A stretch of DNA of 64,000 bases from Salvelinus alpinus (taxonomy: Eukaryota; Chordata; Actinopteri; Salmoniformes; Salmonidae): the NCBI RefSeq assembly GCF_045679555.1, contig NC_092094.1, forward strand, positions 10,720,319 through 10,784,318, in the 5' to 3' direction. The notes under the pieces are model-generated. The model was not told where the DNA came from and did not search any database. It was given only the letters and a program-made list of their open reading frames with translations. Position numbers and translations under genes: made by a program. The stretch's first letter is position 1. Each line of letters starts with the position of its first letter. This document shows positions 22,201 to 33,311 of this stretch, one piece after another.

Positions 22201-22708
22201 AAGAAACCAGCTGGCTGCACCGACTCCGTTAGCGTCTCTTGAGTTAGCCATGTTTCCGTGAAGCAGAGCACGTTGCAATCCCTGATGTCTCTCTGGAATG
22301 CTACCCGTGCTCGGATTTCATCAACCTTATTGTCAAGAGACTGGACATTGGCGAGTAGTATGCTAGGGAGTGGAGCGCGATGTGCCCGTCTCCGAAGCCT
22401 GGCCAGGAGACCGCCTCGTTTGCCCCTTTTACGGCGTCGCACAGGGTCGCCGGCTGGGATCAGATCCATTGTATTGGGTGGAAGGCAAAACACTGGATCC
22501 GTTTCGGGAAAGTCATATTCCTGGTAGGAACGATGATGAGTTGACGTTAATCGTATATTCAGTAGTTCCTCCCGACTGTATGTAATGAAACCTAAGATTA
22601 CCTGGGGTACCGATGTAAGAAATAACACATAAAAAAACAAAATACTGCATATTTTCCAAGGAACGCGAAGCGAGGCGGCCATCTCGTTTCGGCGCCGGAT
22701 GTTAGGAA
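19258..22708 (-). mobile_element. Near full-length L2-type LINE
   Basis: A non-LTR retrotransposon on the minus strand with a short 5' region (22683-22708), one long ORF and a 3'UTR (19258-19736). The 3'UTR contains two copies of a roughly 110-bp repeat (19420-19540 and 19550-19650). It joins element B at its 3' end and Tc1 transposase sequence at its 5' end. Confidence 0.88.
19737..22682 (-). CDS. LINE ORF2: AP-endonuclease and reverse transcriptase
   Basis: An uninterrupted frame of about 981 codons that nicks target DNA and reverse-transcribes the LINE RNA. The N-terminal third is an apurinic-type endonuclease domain (FTETWLTQ, VAGDFNKA, GKADHDSILL). The rest is reverse transcriptase: NDYRPVALTS, FIDYSSGFNT (motif A), GAPQGCVLSPLLY (motif B) and KFADDTTVV (motif C, about 20412-20430). 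I chose the Met at 22682. The frame is open to 22748, but those extra 22 codons run through the LINE 5' end into Tc1 sequence. A fully open ORF with FADD intact implies a young, possibly competent copy; the 5' end may be slightly short. Confidence 0.92.
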   Translation of the reverse strand: MAASLRVPWKICSILFFYVLFLTSVPQVILGFITYSREELLNIRLTSTHHRSYQEYDFPETDPVFCLPPNTMDLIPAGDPVRRRKRGKRGGLLARLRRRAHRAPLPSILLANVQSLDNKVDEIRARVAFQRDIRDCNVLCFTETWLTQETLTESVQPAGFFMHRADRNKHLSGKKRGGGVCLMINETWCDHHNNTQELKSFCSPDLELLTIKCRPHYLPREFSSVIITAVYIPPQADTSMALNELYLTLCKLETTHPEAAFIVAGDFNKANLKTKLPKFYQHIDCATRAGKTLDHCYTNFRDAYKALPRPPFGKADHDSILLIPAYKQKLKQQAPALRSVQRWSDQSDSTLQDCFDHTDWNMFRIASNNNIDEYADSVSEFIRKCIDDVVPTATIKTFPNQKPWIDGSIRVKLKARTTAFNQGKVTGSMTEYKQCSYSLRKAIKQAKSQYRDKIESQFNSSDTRGMWQGLQSITDYKKKTSPVADQDVLLPDRLNNFFARFEDNTVPLTRPPTKTCGLSFTAAEVSKTFKRVNPRKAAGPDGIPSRVLRACADQLAGVFTDIFNQSLSQSAVPTCFKRATIVPVPKKAKVTELNDYRPVALTSVIMKCFERLVKDHITSTLPDTLDPLQFAYRPNRSTDDAIATTLHTALTHLDKRNTHVRMLFIDYSSGFNTIVPSKLVIKFETLGLDPALCNWVLDFLTGRPQVVRVGNNISTPLILNTGAPQGCVLSPLLYSLFTHDCVAMHASNSIIKFADDTTVVGLITNNDETAYREEVRALGVWCQENNLTLNVNKTKEMIVDFRKQQREHPPIHIDGSVVEKVESFKFLGVHITDKLNWSTHTDSVVKKAQQRLFNLRRLKKFGLSPKALTNFYRCTIESILSGCITAWYGNCSAHNRKALQRVVRSAERTTGGKLPALQDTYTTRCHRKAIKIIKDNNHPSHCLFTPLSSRRRGQYRCIKAGTERLKNSFYLKAIRLLNSHH

Positions 22709-23237
22709 TGCATCTGTTCAGAGGAGACTGTGTGATCCAGGTCTCCATGGTAGAATTTCTGCAAAGAAACCACTACTAAAGGACACCAATAATAAGAAGA
22801 GACTTGCTTGGGCCAAGAAACATGAACAATGGACATTAGACCGGTGGAAATTTGTCCTTTGGTCTGGAGTCCAAATTAGAGATTTATGGTTCCAACCGCC
22901 GTGTCTTTGTGAGACGCGGTGCGGGTGAACAGATTATCTCCGCATGTGTATTTCCCACTGTGAAGGATGGAGGAGGAGGTGTTATAGTGTGGTGGTGCTT
23001 TGCTGGTGACACTGTCGGTGATTTATTTAGAATTCAAGGCACACTTAACCAGCATGGCTACCACAGCATTTTGCAGCGATACGCCATCCCATCTGGTTTG
23101 GGCTTAGTGGGACTATAATTTGTTTTTCAATAGAACAATGACCCAACGCACCTCCAGGCTGTGTAAGGGCTATTTGACCAAGAAGGAGAGTCATGGAATG
23201 CTGCATCAGATGACCTGGCCTCCACAATCCCCCGACC

Positions 23238-25130
23238 TTAACTTCTTCAGGCTGCAAGCCCGACATCGGGATCAATATGACAACAGCCTGTCCAAGTGCA
23301 GAGCGCGAAATTCAAAATCTATTTTTGTAAAATATTTAACTTTCACACATTAACAAGTCCAATACAGCATTTGAAAGATAAACATCTTGTCAATCCAGCC
23401 AACATGTCCGATTTTTTAAATGTTTTACAGAGAAAACACCACATATATTTATGTTAGGTCACCACCAAATAAAAAAAGACAGAAAGACATTTTTCACAGC
23501 ACAAGTAGGCTGCATTTAGCATGCACAAGCCAACCTAACTAACCTAGAACCAACCTAAATAACCTAGAAAAAACTACCTCAGATGACAGTCCTATAACAT
23601 GTTACACAATAAATCTATGTTTTGTTCAAAAAAAATGCATATTTTAGCTATAAATCAGTTTTACATTACTGCTACCATCATAGTTACAGTAAGAAATCGC
23701 ACGGGAGTAGCCAGAGAAAATACAGACACCAACGTCAACTACCTTATTACACTTCAGAAAACATTTCAGAGAAATATATGGTGGATAGCTAATGAAAGAG
23801 AAAGATCTTGTGAATACAGACAATATTTCAGATTCTTTAAATGTTTTACAGCGAAAACACCACATATATTCATGTTAGCTCACCACCAAATACAAAAAGA
23901 GAGACATATTTTTCACAGCACCGGTAGCATGCAGCTAGCATGCAGCTAGCATGCAAAGCCAACCTAACTAACCTAGAACTAACCTAAATAACCTAGAAAA
24001 AACTCCCTCAGATGACAGTCCTATAACATGTTACACAATAAATCTATGTTTTGTTCAAAAAAAATGCATATTTTAGCTATAAATCAGTTTTACATTACTG
24101 CTACCATCATAGCTACAGTAAGAAATCGCACGGCAGTAGCCAGAGAAAACAGACACCAACGTCTACTTCTAATTTCACATCAGAAAAGATTTCAGAACAA
24201 TATATGGTGGATAGCTAATGAAAGAGAAAGATCTTGTGAATACAGACAATATTTCCGATTTCTGAAGTGTTTTACAGCGAAAACACAATATATCGTTATA
24301 TTAGCTTACTACAATAGCTAGCACACAGCAGCATTGATTCTAGTCAAACGCTAGCGATAGCACAGTTCGACAGATATATGAAAAAGCATCCCAAATTGGG
24401 TCCTTATCTTTGTTGATTTTCCATCAGAATGTTCTCCAAAGGGTCCTTTGTTCAGAACCGTGTTCATTTGGACCTAGAACGAACGATGTCCCTGTTGAAT
24501 TAGCATGACACACTGGCCATGCCATGCTAACCTCTCCGTCTTGACAAAATTCTTGCGTCGCATCACGTCTAAAGTCCAGAATAAATTTCAATAATATAAT
24601 TAAAGTATATTGAAAAAACATACTTTAGGATGATTTTGTGACATGTATCAAAGAAAATCGAAGCTGGAGGTCATATTCACCTATAACGAGTGTTTTCCAG
24701 GAGCGCGGTCCAGTTCCTACTTCGCGCCCAGAAAAAATTATAAAGTGCGCACTTATCACTCAAAGAGGTTCCTTTCAGTCCCTGACAGAGATAATCAAGT
24801 CCTTTTTTCTCTCACTTCCGCATGACAACCAGGGGAAGATGTGTGACGTGTTTGTACAGTCCCAAGTGCCAAGGCCTTTTATAGAGAGTATCTTGAAGAG
24901 AGACATAGCTTCTTGGAAAATTCACTTTTTCCAGAAAATGGGCTGTAAAAAGAGTTATGTTTCACTTAGAGAAATAATTAAACCTGTTTTAGAAACTAGA
25001 AGGTGTTTTATATCCAAAGGTAATAAATAATATGCATATTGTACGAGCAAGAATTGAGTACGAGGCCGTTTGAAATGGGCACCTTTTTTCTGGCTACTCA
25101 ATAATTTCCCTTGCAGCCATAAGAGGTTAA
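23238..25130. mobile_element. TTAA-flanked non-autonomous element C
   Basis: TTAA lies at 23238-23241 and 25127-25130, with imperfect inverted ends (CTTCTTCAGGCTGCAAG; opposite strand CCTCTTATGGCTGCAAG). It contains a 429-bp tandem duplication (about 23574-23995 and 24003-24420). The flanking Tc1 sequence reads through correctly if the element plus one TTAA is removed. No transposase is present; ORFs in it are incidental. Confidence 0.7.
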
Positions 25131-25488
25131 CCAAATTGAGATGGTTTGGGATGAGTCGGACCGCAAAGTGAAGGAAAAGCAGCCAGCAAGTGTTCAGCAT
25201 ATGTGGGAACTTCTTTAAGACTGTTGGAAAAGCATTCCAGGTGATGCTGGTTGAGAGAATGCCAAGAGAGTGCAAAGCTGTCATCAAGGCAAAGGGTGGC
25301 TATTTGAAGAATCTCCAATATAAAATATATTTTGATTTGTTTAACACTTTTTTTGGTTACTACATGATTCCATGTATGTTATTTCATAGTTTGGATGTCT
25401 TCGCTATTATTCTACAATGTAGAAAATAGTAAAAATAAAGAAGAACCCATGAATGAGAAGGTGTTCTAAAACTTTTGACCGGTAGTGT

Positions 25489-25773
25489 GCATCTAAGTCC
25501 TTGAGAACTTTTAATTCTTATAATAAACAGTCCGGGTACAGTGTGATCAATATTAATTTCCAAACGACATGGCATTGTACAGTTAGTTATGTGACACGAA
25601 TCAAATTCTCTGAAGTGCTCTGGTTGTGTTCACCAAATATAATGTATCAATGATATAGATTTATTTACACTCTCAAATCACATGCAGTAGAATATAAAGT
25701 ACCACCACTAAAAGTCAAATCAAGTTACTATGTGTGGAAGGTCACACATAATAAGAATGGTGAGGACAGAGGG
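25489..25773. other. No gene recognised
   Basis: AT-rich upstream flank of troponin I gene 2. No repeat or ORF that I can support. Confidence 0.4.
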
Positions 25774-25890
25774 TCTATTTTGGTGAGCCACTCACATGAG
25801 GTCCAGAATCTATATATTAACCTACTTTTCATCCCTCCATCCTCACAAAGACAACTAGTAACGTTACATTAGCTTTTCTTCACCTGAAAG
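25774..25890 (+). promoter_or_regulatory. Promoter and non-coding exon 1 of troponin I gene 2
   Basis: TCTATTTTGGTGAGCCA (25774-25790) matches the block upstream of gene 1 except at one position. TATATATT at 25811-25818 takes the TATA position. The inferred exon 1 ends at the donor GAAAG|GTAAGT (25890). Conservation of this short block between otherwise diverged flanks suggests a shared muscle regulatory element. Confidence 0.6.
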
Positions 25891-26788
25891 GTAAGTTTCC
25901 AGTATTAACGTAACGCCTCAAAGGAGGAAAGTGTAAAATCTAATTGTGGTAAAGGATTTTTTTGTGTGTATGTTTTGACAGTAGCGTGCTGTCAGTGTAA
26001 GTAGATGCCCCAACAAAGAGATGTCAAGTTGAAGTTGAAGTTTGTACATGTGATTTATGTCAGGATTATTTTAGTTTGCCAACAATTTCTATTGCAATCA
26101 GGTAAGACCAGAACTTTATTGCATTTTTTTGTTTTCATGGTAAATTTCATGGTAATTTTATGAATTGGCAAACAACCAGAGAATTGTTTTCTGTTATGTA
26201 TGTTTGATATATATGATTTTTGTGAGATATTACAGAAGATCGCTAACCAGTTTAGCTATTTGACCTCATAACTCCATCTCCATTTGTGTGTACAATTCAT
26301 GAAGTCTAAAGTCCACAATACTAAAAAGGAGATCTCTTGGGAGAAGACCTTTCTAAATCAAGTTATAAATCTGCATACTAGCATTCTTTGATAATGCCCC
26401 AAATACTAAACACTAGTCAGATATGTATCTAAATCCTAAATTAAATTACTACTCTGACAGATTTATTGTGTGTTAACGATACTGACTTTCAACCATTATT
26501 TTATTACTCCAAGGTCATGTATTGTAGTTTCATGTTGTATGTTTTTATTACAGTCATTTGCTGTAGTTATCAAGAAACAAGATTGTTTTTTATTTGATAA
26601 TCTGCTAGAATAGATTGGAATATTATCAAAATGAACTAAATGTATTGTTTTATGTAAAATAGTTTAGCTATAGTTTGGCGCGCTGAAAACTGTAATATGA
26701 CGTAGTTCTGAAAACGCCTTTCAGTCTGTTGTAACTGTTTAACTTTTTTACATTGTGAAATATGTAGGAGACACAGAGAACTGCAACC

Positions 26789-29700
26789 ATGTCTGAAGCG
26801 TAAGTATCAACGTCTCATATTTCATTGCATTGCTGTCAACATATACAGTGACTATAGATAGTCTACATCCCCTTGAACTTGTTCCACATTTTTTTGTATT
26901 ACAAAGTGGGATTGAAATAGATTTAATTGTAATTTTTTGTAATTGATCCACACAAAATACTCGAAGTGAAAAGAAAATTATAATTGTTTTTGACAAATTA
27001 ATACAAAATATAGTCGTCGCATAAGTATTCAACTGTTTGTTTAGGCAAGCCTAAATTAGTTCAGAAGTAAAAATGTGGCTTAACAAATCATATAATAAGT
27101 TACATGGACTCACTCTGTATGAAATAATAGTGGTTGACATGATTTTTTAATGACTACCCCTTCCTCTGTCCCCCATACATACAACATACAGTGGGGAGAA
27201 CAAGTATTTGATACACTGCCGATTTTGCAGGTTTTCCTACTTACAAAGCATGTAGAGGTCTGTCATTTTTTATCATAGGTACACTTCAACTGTGAGAGAC
27301 GGAATCTAAAACAAAAATCCAGAAAATCACATTGTATGATTTTTAAGTAATTAATTTGCATTTATGCAATAAGCCACTAAAGTAATACTGAGAAAAAAAA
27401 CATGGCAAAGGAATACACTTTTTGGCCTAATTGCAAAGCCTTATGTTTGGGCAAATCCAACACAACACATCACTGAGTAACTGTCTTCTTATTCTCAAGC
27501 ATGGTGGTGGCTGCATCATGGTATGGGTATGCTTGACATTGGCAAATACTGGGGAGTTTTTCAGGATGAAAAGAAATAGGATGTAGCTAAGCACAGGCAA
27601 AATCCTAGAGGAAAATCTGCTTCAGTCTGTTTTACAACAGACACTGGGAGAGGAATTCACTTTTCAGCAGGACAATAACCAACAAAAGCCAAATCTACAC
27701 TGAAGTTGCTTACCAAGAAGGCAGCGCATTTTCCTGAGAAGCCCAGTTTTGAATTTAAATCTGCTTTGAAATCTATGGCAAGACCTGAACATTGCTGTCT
27801 AACCATGATCCCAACACCTTGACAGAGCTTGAAGAATTTTTAAAACAATAATGGGAAAATATTGCACAATAGAGGTGTGCAATGCTCTTATGAGACATAC
27901 CCAAGAAGACTTGTAGCTGTAATCGCTACCACAGGTGTTTCTAACATGCATTGACTCGGGGATGAATACTTTATTAGTGTTTTATTTTTCATTCATATTT
28001 AATAAATGTTCAAATTTTTCTTCCACTTTGACATTACAGAGTATTTTGTTTAGATCGTTTAAAAAAATTGACAATTAAATCAATTTTAATCCCACTTTGT
28101 AACGATAAAATGTGAAGAACTCCAAGGGGGGTGTAGACATTCTATAGTCACTGCAGTAAACAATATGCAAAGAACATAAATGTGACAATCTTCTTCTTTT
28201 GGGGTTTTGGTTTCTTTCTCTCCAATTGGCTGATGTTGGTCCAGGCCGGTAAGTGAATTTTCATACTCAAACCAGAACAAATGTGCAGAAATTAACACTG
28301 CCCTTACACAATGATCATCTTGACAGACGTAATTTACATTTACATTTTAGTAATTTAGCAGACACTCTTATCCAGAGCAACTTACAATTAGTGCATTCAT
28401 CTTAAGACAGCTAGGTGAGACAACAACATGTGTATTGGGATGTTGGGATGTAGGGTTTGAGCATAGCCTTAAGGCAAGGAGGGCCAGTTCCCCTTGCTGC
28501 TCTATAGGCAAGCAACAGAGTCTTGAAGATGATGCAAGCTTCGACTGGAAGCCAGTGTAGTGTGCGTAGGAGTGGGGTGACACGGGAGAACTTAGGAAGG
28601 TTGAAGGGGTTTGATGGCACAAGCGAGGAACCCAACCAACAGAGAGTTGCAGTAGTCTAGGCGGGAAATGACAAGTGCCTGGATTAGAATCTGCACCGCT
28701 TCCTGTGTGAGGAAAGCTCGTACTCTTCGGATGTTGTAGAGCAGTGGTCATCAAGATCACTTTCTGAGTAAAACCGCAAGCCGAGATCTACCATTCCAAT
28801 TTCTTTTTAACATGACTTTAAAAAACTAAGCCTATGCAACATTAACCAATTAAAAACTGTTCTGTAGCAATGAGGTATGTACAGTAAGCTATAGGCCCAA
28901 TACATTATCACTGCATATTGGTAATTGCCCTGCCAATTTTGTTCTTCTCAGACCATTTTGAAATTATATTAAAAACATTTAGGTATATTATCACACTGGT
29001 AATAGACTATTTGTTGTAATACTTGTGAGGCACAGCTGAGTGAGCTTCTTTGTTTTTTTACTGTACTGATGACCTGCATCTGATGGTCAGTGAGGGGAGG
29101 GAGAGAGCTCCCTTTGCTGAAAAAAGGGGACAGTCTTCCAGCTGATAGCGAAACTTAAGTCGCACTGAATCATTTCTGCCTCATGCACCAATTCATGTTG
29201 TTACTCTTTTTACCAGAAAGTGAAATATTCCTTGATATTAAAAGCCGCTAATAATAACAATGCAAGCTTATGGGAACACTTTGCTATACTCATTCATTAT
29301 AGCTGCAGTGCTGGTTGTACTCATTCATTACAGCTGCAGTGCTGGTTGTACTCATTCATTACAGCTGCAGTGCTGGTTGTACTCATTCATTACAGCTGCA
29401 GTGCTGGTTGTACTCATTCATTACAGCTGCAGTGCTGGTTGTACTCATTCATTACAGCTGCACTGCTGGTTGTACTCATTCATTACAGCTGCAGTGCTGG
29501 TTGTACTCATTCATTACAGCTGCACTGCTGGTTGTACTCATTCATTACAGCTGCAGTGCTGGTTGTACTCATTCATTACAGCTGCAGTGCTGGTTGTACT
29601 CATTCATTACAGCTGCAGTGCTGGTTGTACTCATTCATTACAGCTGCAGTGCTGGTTGTAGCGTGAGTGGAAGTAGGGAGAACGCACATTTTATGGCTTA

Positions 29701-32700
29701 TAAAAGTGTTGAACAAAGTGTTGACAATGCTGAATAACAACAAACATGAACTGACTCATAAAAACAGCAGCTCTTTGCTATATTCATTGACTCTCTTTGG
29801 GTCATGTTTTTTATAATGTGAGCTATCTGATTGGCCAGCGGTAGACCTGTAAGTGCACTTGATTTGCTCTCTGGGCATGCTGGGTATGCAGAGTTCTACC
29901 TTCAGACACATTAAATGGTTCAAAATGGGAACACTTTGCCTTCCCAGCGCTAGGCCTGCTGAATCAAGTGCACCTACCGCCAACGGCTCAAAACAAATAC
30001 ATAAAAGAGCGACATGCCAGGTAGGATGCAATCCAAGAGTGTGTAGAGCCAGAGACGCCCAGCCCTGAGAGGGTGGAGAGGAGGATCTGATGGTTCACGG
30101 ATATTGAAGGCAGAGGATAGATCTACAGTAGGAGGATGAGAACAGAGGAGAGAGAGTCAGCTTTGGCAGAGCGGAGAGTCTCCGTGACTGGTTAGGGTCA
30201 AGAAGGTCGTTCTGAGAGAGATAAAGAGAGAGATGGTCAGAGACAGCACACTCAAGTGTTTTGGAAAGAAAAGAAAGAAGGGATACCGGTCTATTATCAC
30301 AATAATTTATGCTTCACTGCGCTGGCCTAGAAGGTGCAGTTGCAGCATAGCATGAAGATCAGGGTATTTTATATTCTGGATTTCAGGACTTTTGATCAAA
30401 TCAGTCAAATGTGTTATATAAAGCCCTTGTTACATCAGCTAATTTGAGGCAGCAACAATACAAAGATAAACATTTCAAGGGTACTGTCCATAAAAGCCAA
30501 TTAATAATTTAACATGAAAATATTGATCGTGAGTATTATTGTTTATTCTTTTTTTTAGCAATGAGCTTAAGACATCTTCTCTGTCCTCATTTCAGCCAAA
30601 ACCAAAGTCGAAGATCTCTGCATCTCGCAGACTCTTCTTGAAGGTAGCTTTCCTGTCTTACTTCCCTGTTACTGTCATAGTCACAACTAAACAACACTTC
30701 TCCATAATGTGTGTCAGTTGTGATTTGTGGCTAACGTATACATAGATATATAAAACACCATAGCAGTTATGCTACAAGTACACTGCTAATACATTATAGT
30801 ATAAAGTAATTATATGGTGTTGTTTCCCAGACCAAATTGGTGAAGAAGGCCATGGCTATGTTGGTGGCTGAAAAGGAGCAGAAGGTGATTGACAGAGAAA
30901 ACACACTGAGTGAACGAGTCCCAGCACTGAAGCTATCTGGGCTGTCTGTACAGGACCTGCAGGTACTATTAATATAGGAATATTATTTAGATACATTACT
31001 ATGAGTATAGTCATGTATATTCAGGTACAATACTATGAGTATAGTCATGTATATTCACGTACAGTACTATGAGTATAGTCATGTATATTCAGGTACAGTA
31101 CTATGAGTATAGTCATTTCTAATCAGGTACAGTACTGTGAGTATAGTCATGTATATTCACATACAGTACTTTGCATATAGTAATTTATATTCAGGTACAG
31201 TACTATGAGTATATTCATTTTTATTCAGGTACAGTACTATGAGTATAGTCATGTATATTCACATACAGTACTATGAGTATAGTCATATATATTCATGTAC
31301 AGTACTATGCATATAGTAATTTCCATTCAGGTACAGTACAATGCCTATATAAATTTTGATTCAGGTACAGTACTATGAGTATAGTCATGTTTATTCAGGT
31401 ACAGTACTATGAGTATAGTCATGTTTATTCAGGTACAGTACTATGAGTATAGTCATGTTTATTCAGGTACAGTACTATGAGTATAGTCATTTCTGTTCAG
31501 GTACAGTACTATGAGTATAGTCATTTCTATTCAGGGACAGTGTAATGCATATATTCATGTTTATTCAGGTACAGTACTATGAGTATAGTCATGTTTATTC
31601 AGGTACAGTACTATGAGTATAGTCATTTCTTTTCAGGGACAGTGTAATGCGTATATTCATGTTTATTCAGGTACAGTACTATGAGTATAGTAATTTCTGT
31701 TCAGGTACAGTACTATGAGTATAAGTATATTTAGGAATGTTCAGGTATATTTATGTACAGGTGTCAGATCTTAATTTGATCAGTTTCATCGCAGAAGTAA
31801 AAAATAATTCTGCCGCAGGAAGATTTGATTATTCTCAAAAAAAGTAATAATTTCTAACAGGAAATGCGTTTGGATAGGACCTACAGTAGTAGGACATGTA
31901 TTTGGTCTGGTGCTTCAGCATTTGAGCGAGAGAGAAGGAGAACTGCAGATGTTCAGTGAATTCAGGTAAATCCTGTGGCTCAGGAAAATTCTCTGGGACA
32001 ACAGAGTGATCAAAATGACCAAATCTGTAGGTTACTAGGAGTATGACTACAGTATAGTTAGCTATGTTCAGGAAAAGTACTATGAATACAAGTTTGTTTG
32101 TATATTTAGGTATATTCAGGTACATCAGTCTGAGTTATGTACATTCGGTATATTCTGAAATATTCAGGTACTATGGGTATGAGTACGGTATATTCAGATA
32201 TGAATCTGCTTTCTCTGCACAGACTCTTTGTAAAGAACTGCATCAGAAAATTGATGTTGTTGATGAAGAGCGGTACGACATCGCAATGAAAGTTTCCAAA
32301 AGTGACGCAGAGGTACCCGATCCACAGATTCTCAAATTAAAATATTACAAACAGTTCACATCAATGTATTATCTTTCAATGCATACTCTATCCAAGTATG
32401 GGATATCTTATTAAGAAGAATAGTATATAATAAACCTTTGTTCAGGTCGATATTGTAAAAACATTTTTTTACCATAAAGGCAACATATGCATTTATTTTT
32501 TACAATCAATGTACAGACAGCAACGTTTGAAATATGTTCTACCCTCTTGTGGCTTTGAGTCAGGTAATCTTACCAAATGTTATGTGAAATGTGAAATTTT
32601 ATCACAGAGTGAATATTTGTGTTGATATGTGGAACTTTTATTTAGAAATGGAGACTTTTATTTTTTTGGCACTTTGCTACGTGGCAATATAGATTGAAAA

Positions 32701-33068
32701 TCTGACCATGAAGATCATTGAGCTGAAGGGCAAGAAGCGACCTCAGCTGAAGAGGGTGAGAGTATCAGCTGAAGCCATGATGGGGGCCCTGCTGGGAGCC
32801 AAGATCAAAGAGTCTGTCGACTTCAAGGCCAACCTCAAGACTGTCAAGAAGGAGGAGGAGAAGGTAAGAGGGACATTCACTGCACAGTGCAGCCTGTCCC
32901 AATGCTTTCTTTTCATTACTTATTTTTTTTGTAATGTGCACCTGCAATACAACTGTGTGTGCAATACTTCTGTCGTCCCCACAGAAAGAGGAAGTGACTG
33001 ATTGGCGTAAGAATGTGGATGCCATGTCTGGCATGGAGGGCAGAAAGAAGATGTTCGCTGCATCCTAA
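26789..33068 (+). CDS. tnni1: Troponin I, slow/cardiac type (gene 2 of a tandem pair)
   Basis: A paralogue of the gene at 5362-13655 with the same exon layout. Coding exons are 26789-26799, 30559-30643, 30831-30962, 32223-32312, 32693-32863 and 32985-33068, giving 190 residues. Features are [13 protein letters not shown] (cardiac-like N-terminal helix start, about 20-32), [24 protein letters not shown], the inhibitory region [12 protein letters not shown] (about 117-128), [12 protein letters not shown], and [19 protein letters not shown] at the C-terminus. The phase of exon 2 requires the acceptor at 30558, not the nearer CAG at 30595. This gives an N-terminal extension of about 10 residues relative to gene 1. 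Intron 2 carries a Tc1, intron 4 a minisatellite, and the 3'UTR a Tc1-like insertion before AATAAA at 34258. tnni1 versus tnni3-like assignment is unsettled. Confidence 0.92.
26846..28153 (+). mobile_element. Tc1-like element in intron 2 of troponin I gene 2
   Basis: Inverted ends CAGTGACTATAGATAGTCTA (26846) and AGACATTCTATAGTCACTG (to 28153), followed inward by the ATTACAAAGTGGGATTGAAA / TTTAATCCCACTTTGTAA pair. Decayed transposase on the + strand includes CATGGTGGTGGCTGCATCAT. It contains a fragment of another Tc1 family. Confidence 0.88.
27190..27372 (+). mobile_element. Nested fragment of a different Tc1 family
   Basis: Begins CAGTGGGGAGAACAAGTATT, a terminal sequence distinct from the host Tc1, and continues for about 180 bp (GATACACTGCCGATTTTGC, TGTGAGAGACGGAATC). 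Only one end is present. Confidence 0.75.
28328..28745 (-). mobile_element. LINE fragment (RT C-terminus and 3' end)
   Basis: Minus-strand translation shows an RT carboxy-terminal segment ([21 protein letters not shown]). A 3' end lies near 28340 (TTTAGCAGACACTCTTATCC on the + strand). It belongs to the same element as 30008-30300. Confidence 0.7.
29286..29660 (+). repeat. 31-bp minisatellite (12 copies)
   Basis: The unit is 31 bp: CTCATTCATTACAGCTGCAG plus TGCTGGTTGTA. Two copies carry CAGCTGCACTG instead of CAGCTGCAGTG. Since 31 is not a multiple of three, all three forward frames cycle and stay open; no gene is implied. Confidence 0.92.
30008..30300 (-). mobile_element. LINE fragment (distal part)
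   Basis: Sequence such as GAGAGGGTGGAGAGGAGGAT and AAGAAAGAAGGGATACCGGT belongs to the same LINE family as 28328-28745. The intervening 1.26 kb (unknown repeat plus minisatellite) replaces the LINE middle. Confidence 0.6.
30985..31745 (+). repeat. 34-bp minisatellite in intron 4 of troponin I gene 2
   Basis: About 22 copies of a 34-bp unit, AGGTACAGTACTATGAGTAT plus AGTCATGTTTATTC. It starts just after exon 4. Each copy contains CAG|GTAC, resembling the exon 4 donor (GCAG|GTACTATT). Degenerate copies continue to about 32200. Confidence 0.9.
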
Positions 33069-33311
33069 TAGCCACGGGTGGAACGATGACATCATTATGA
33101 CTTCTCAGTGTTTAACTTACATTATGACAGTCAAGGAACAAAGTTAGTTTGTATGGTTTTACGTAGCTACAGAGTCTCTTGCGTTGTTATGTGTACATAT
33201 GTTTTGTGTGTGCACCCAAATCACATTTATATCATATGATAATTATAGTCACTCAATGGTAAATAATGTATTATCTTTATGTAATATGTTATGGAATGTT
33301 GTTATTATATA

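Larger units (their letters stand above)
16109..25488 (+). mobile_element. Tc1-like element split into four pieces by later insertions
   Basis: Left end CACTACCGGTCAAAA (16109) and right end TTTTGACCGGTAGTG (to 25488) are inverted repeats. Internal pieces are 16109-16382, 17724-17768, 22709-23237 and 25131-25488. They are collinear with one Tc1 transposon, and the third and fourth contain transposase sequence on the + strand (e.g. GCTTGGGCCAAGAAACATGA, the GTGGTGGTGCTTTGCTGG region). Roughly 0.4 kb of transposase between pieces two and three is missing. Confidence 0.85.

Noticed and set aside
23599-24321. Pair of similar ORFs starting MLHNKSMFCSKKMH
   Set aside because: They are the two copies of the internal tandem duplication in TTAA element C; no domain and many stops in other copies of the motif.
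29220-29737. Overlapping 130-148 codon ORFs in all three forward frames
   Set aside because: Produced by the 31-bp array, which has no stop in any forward frame.
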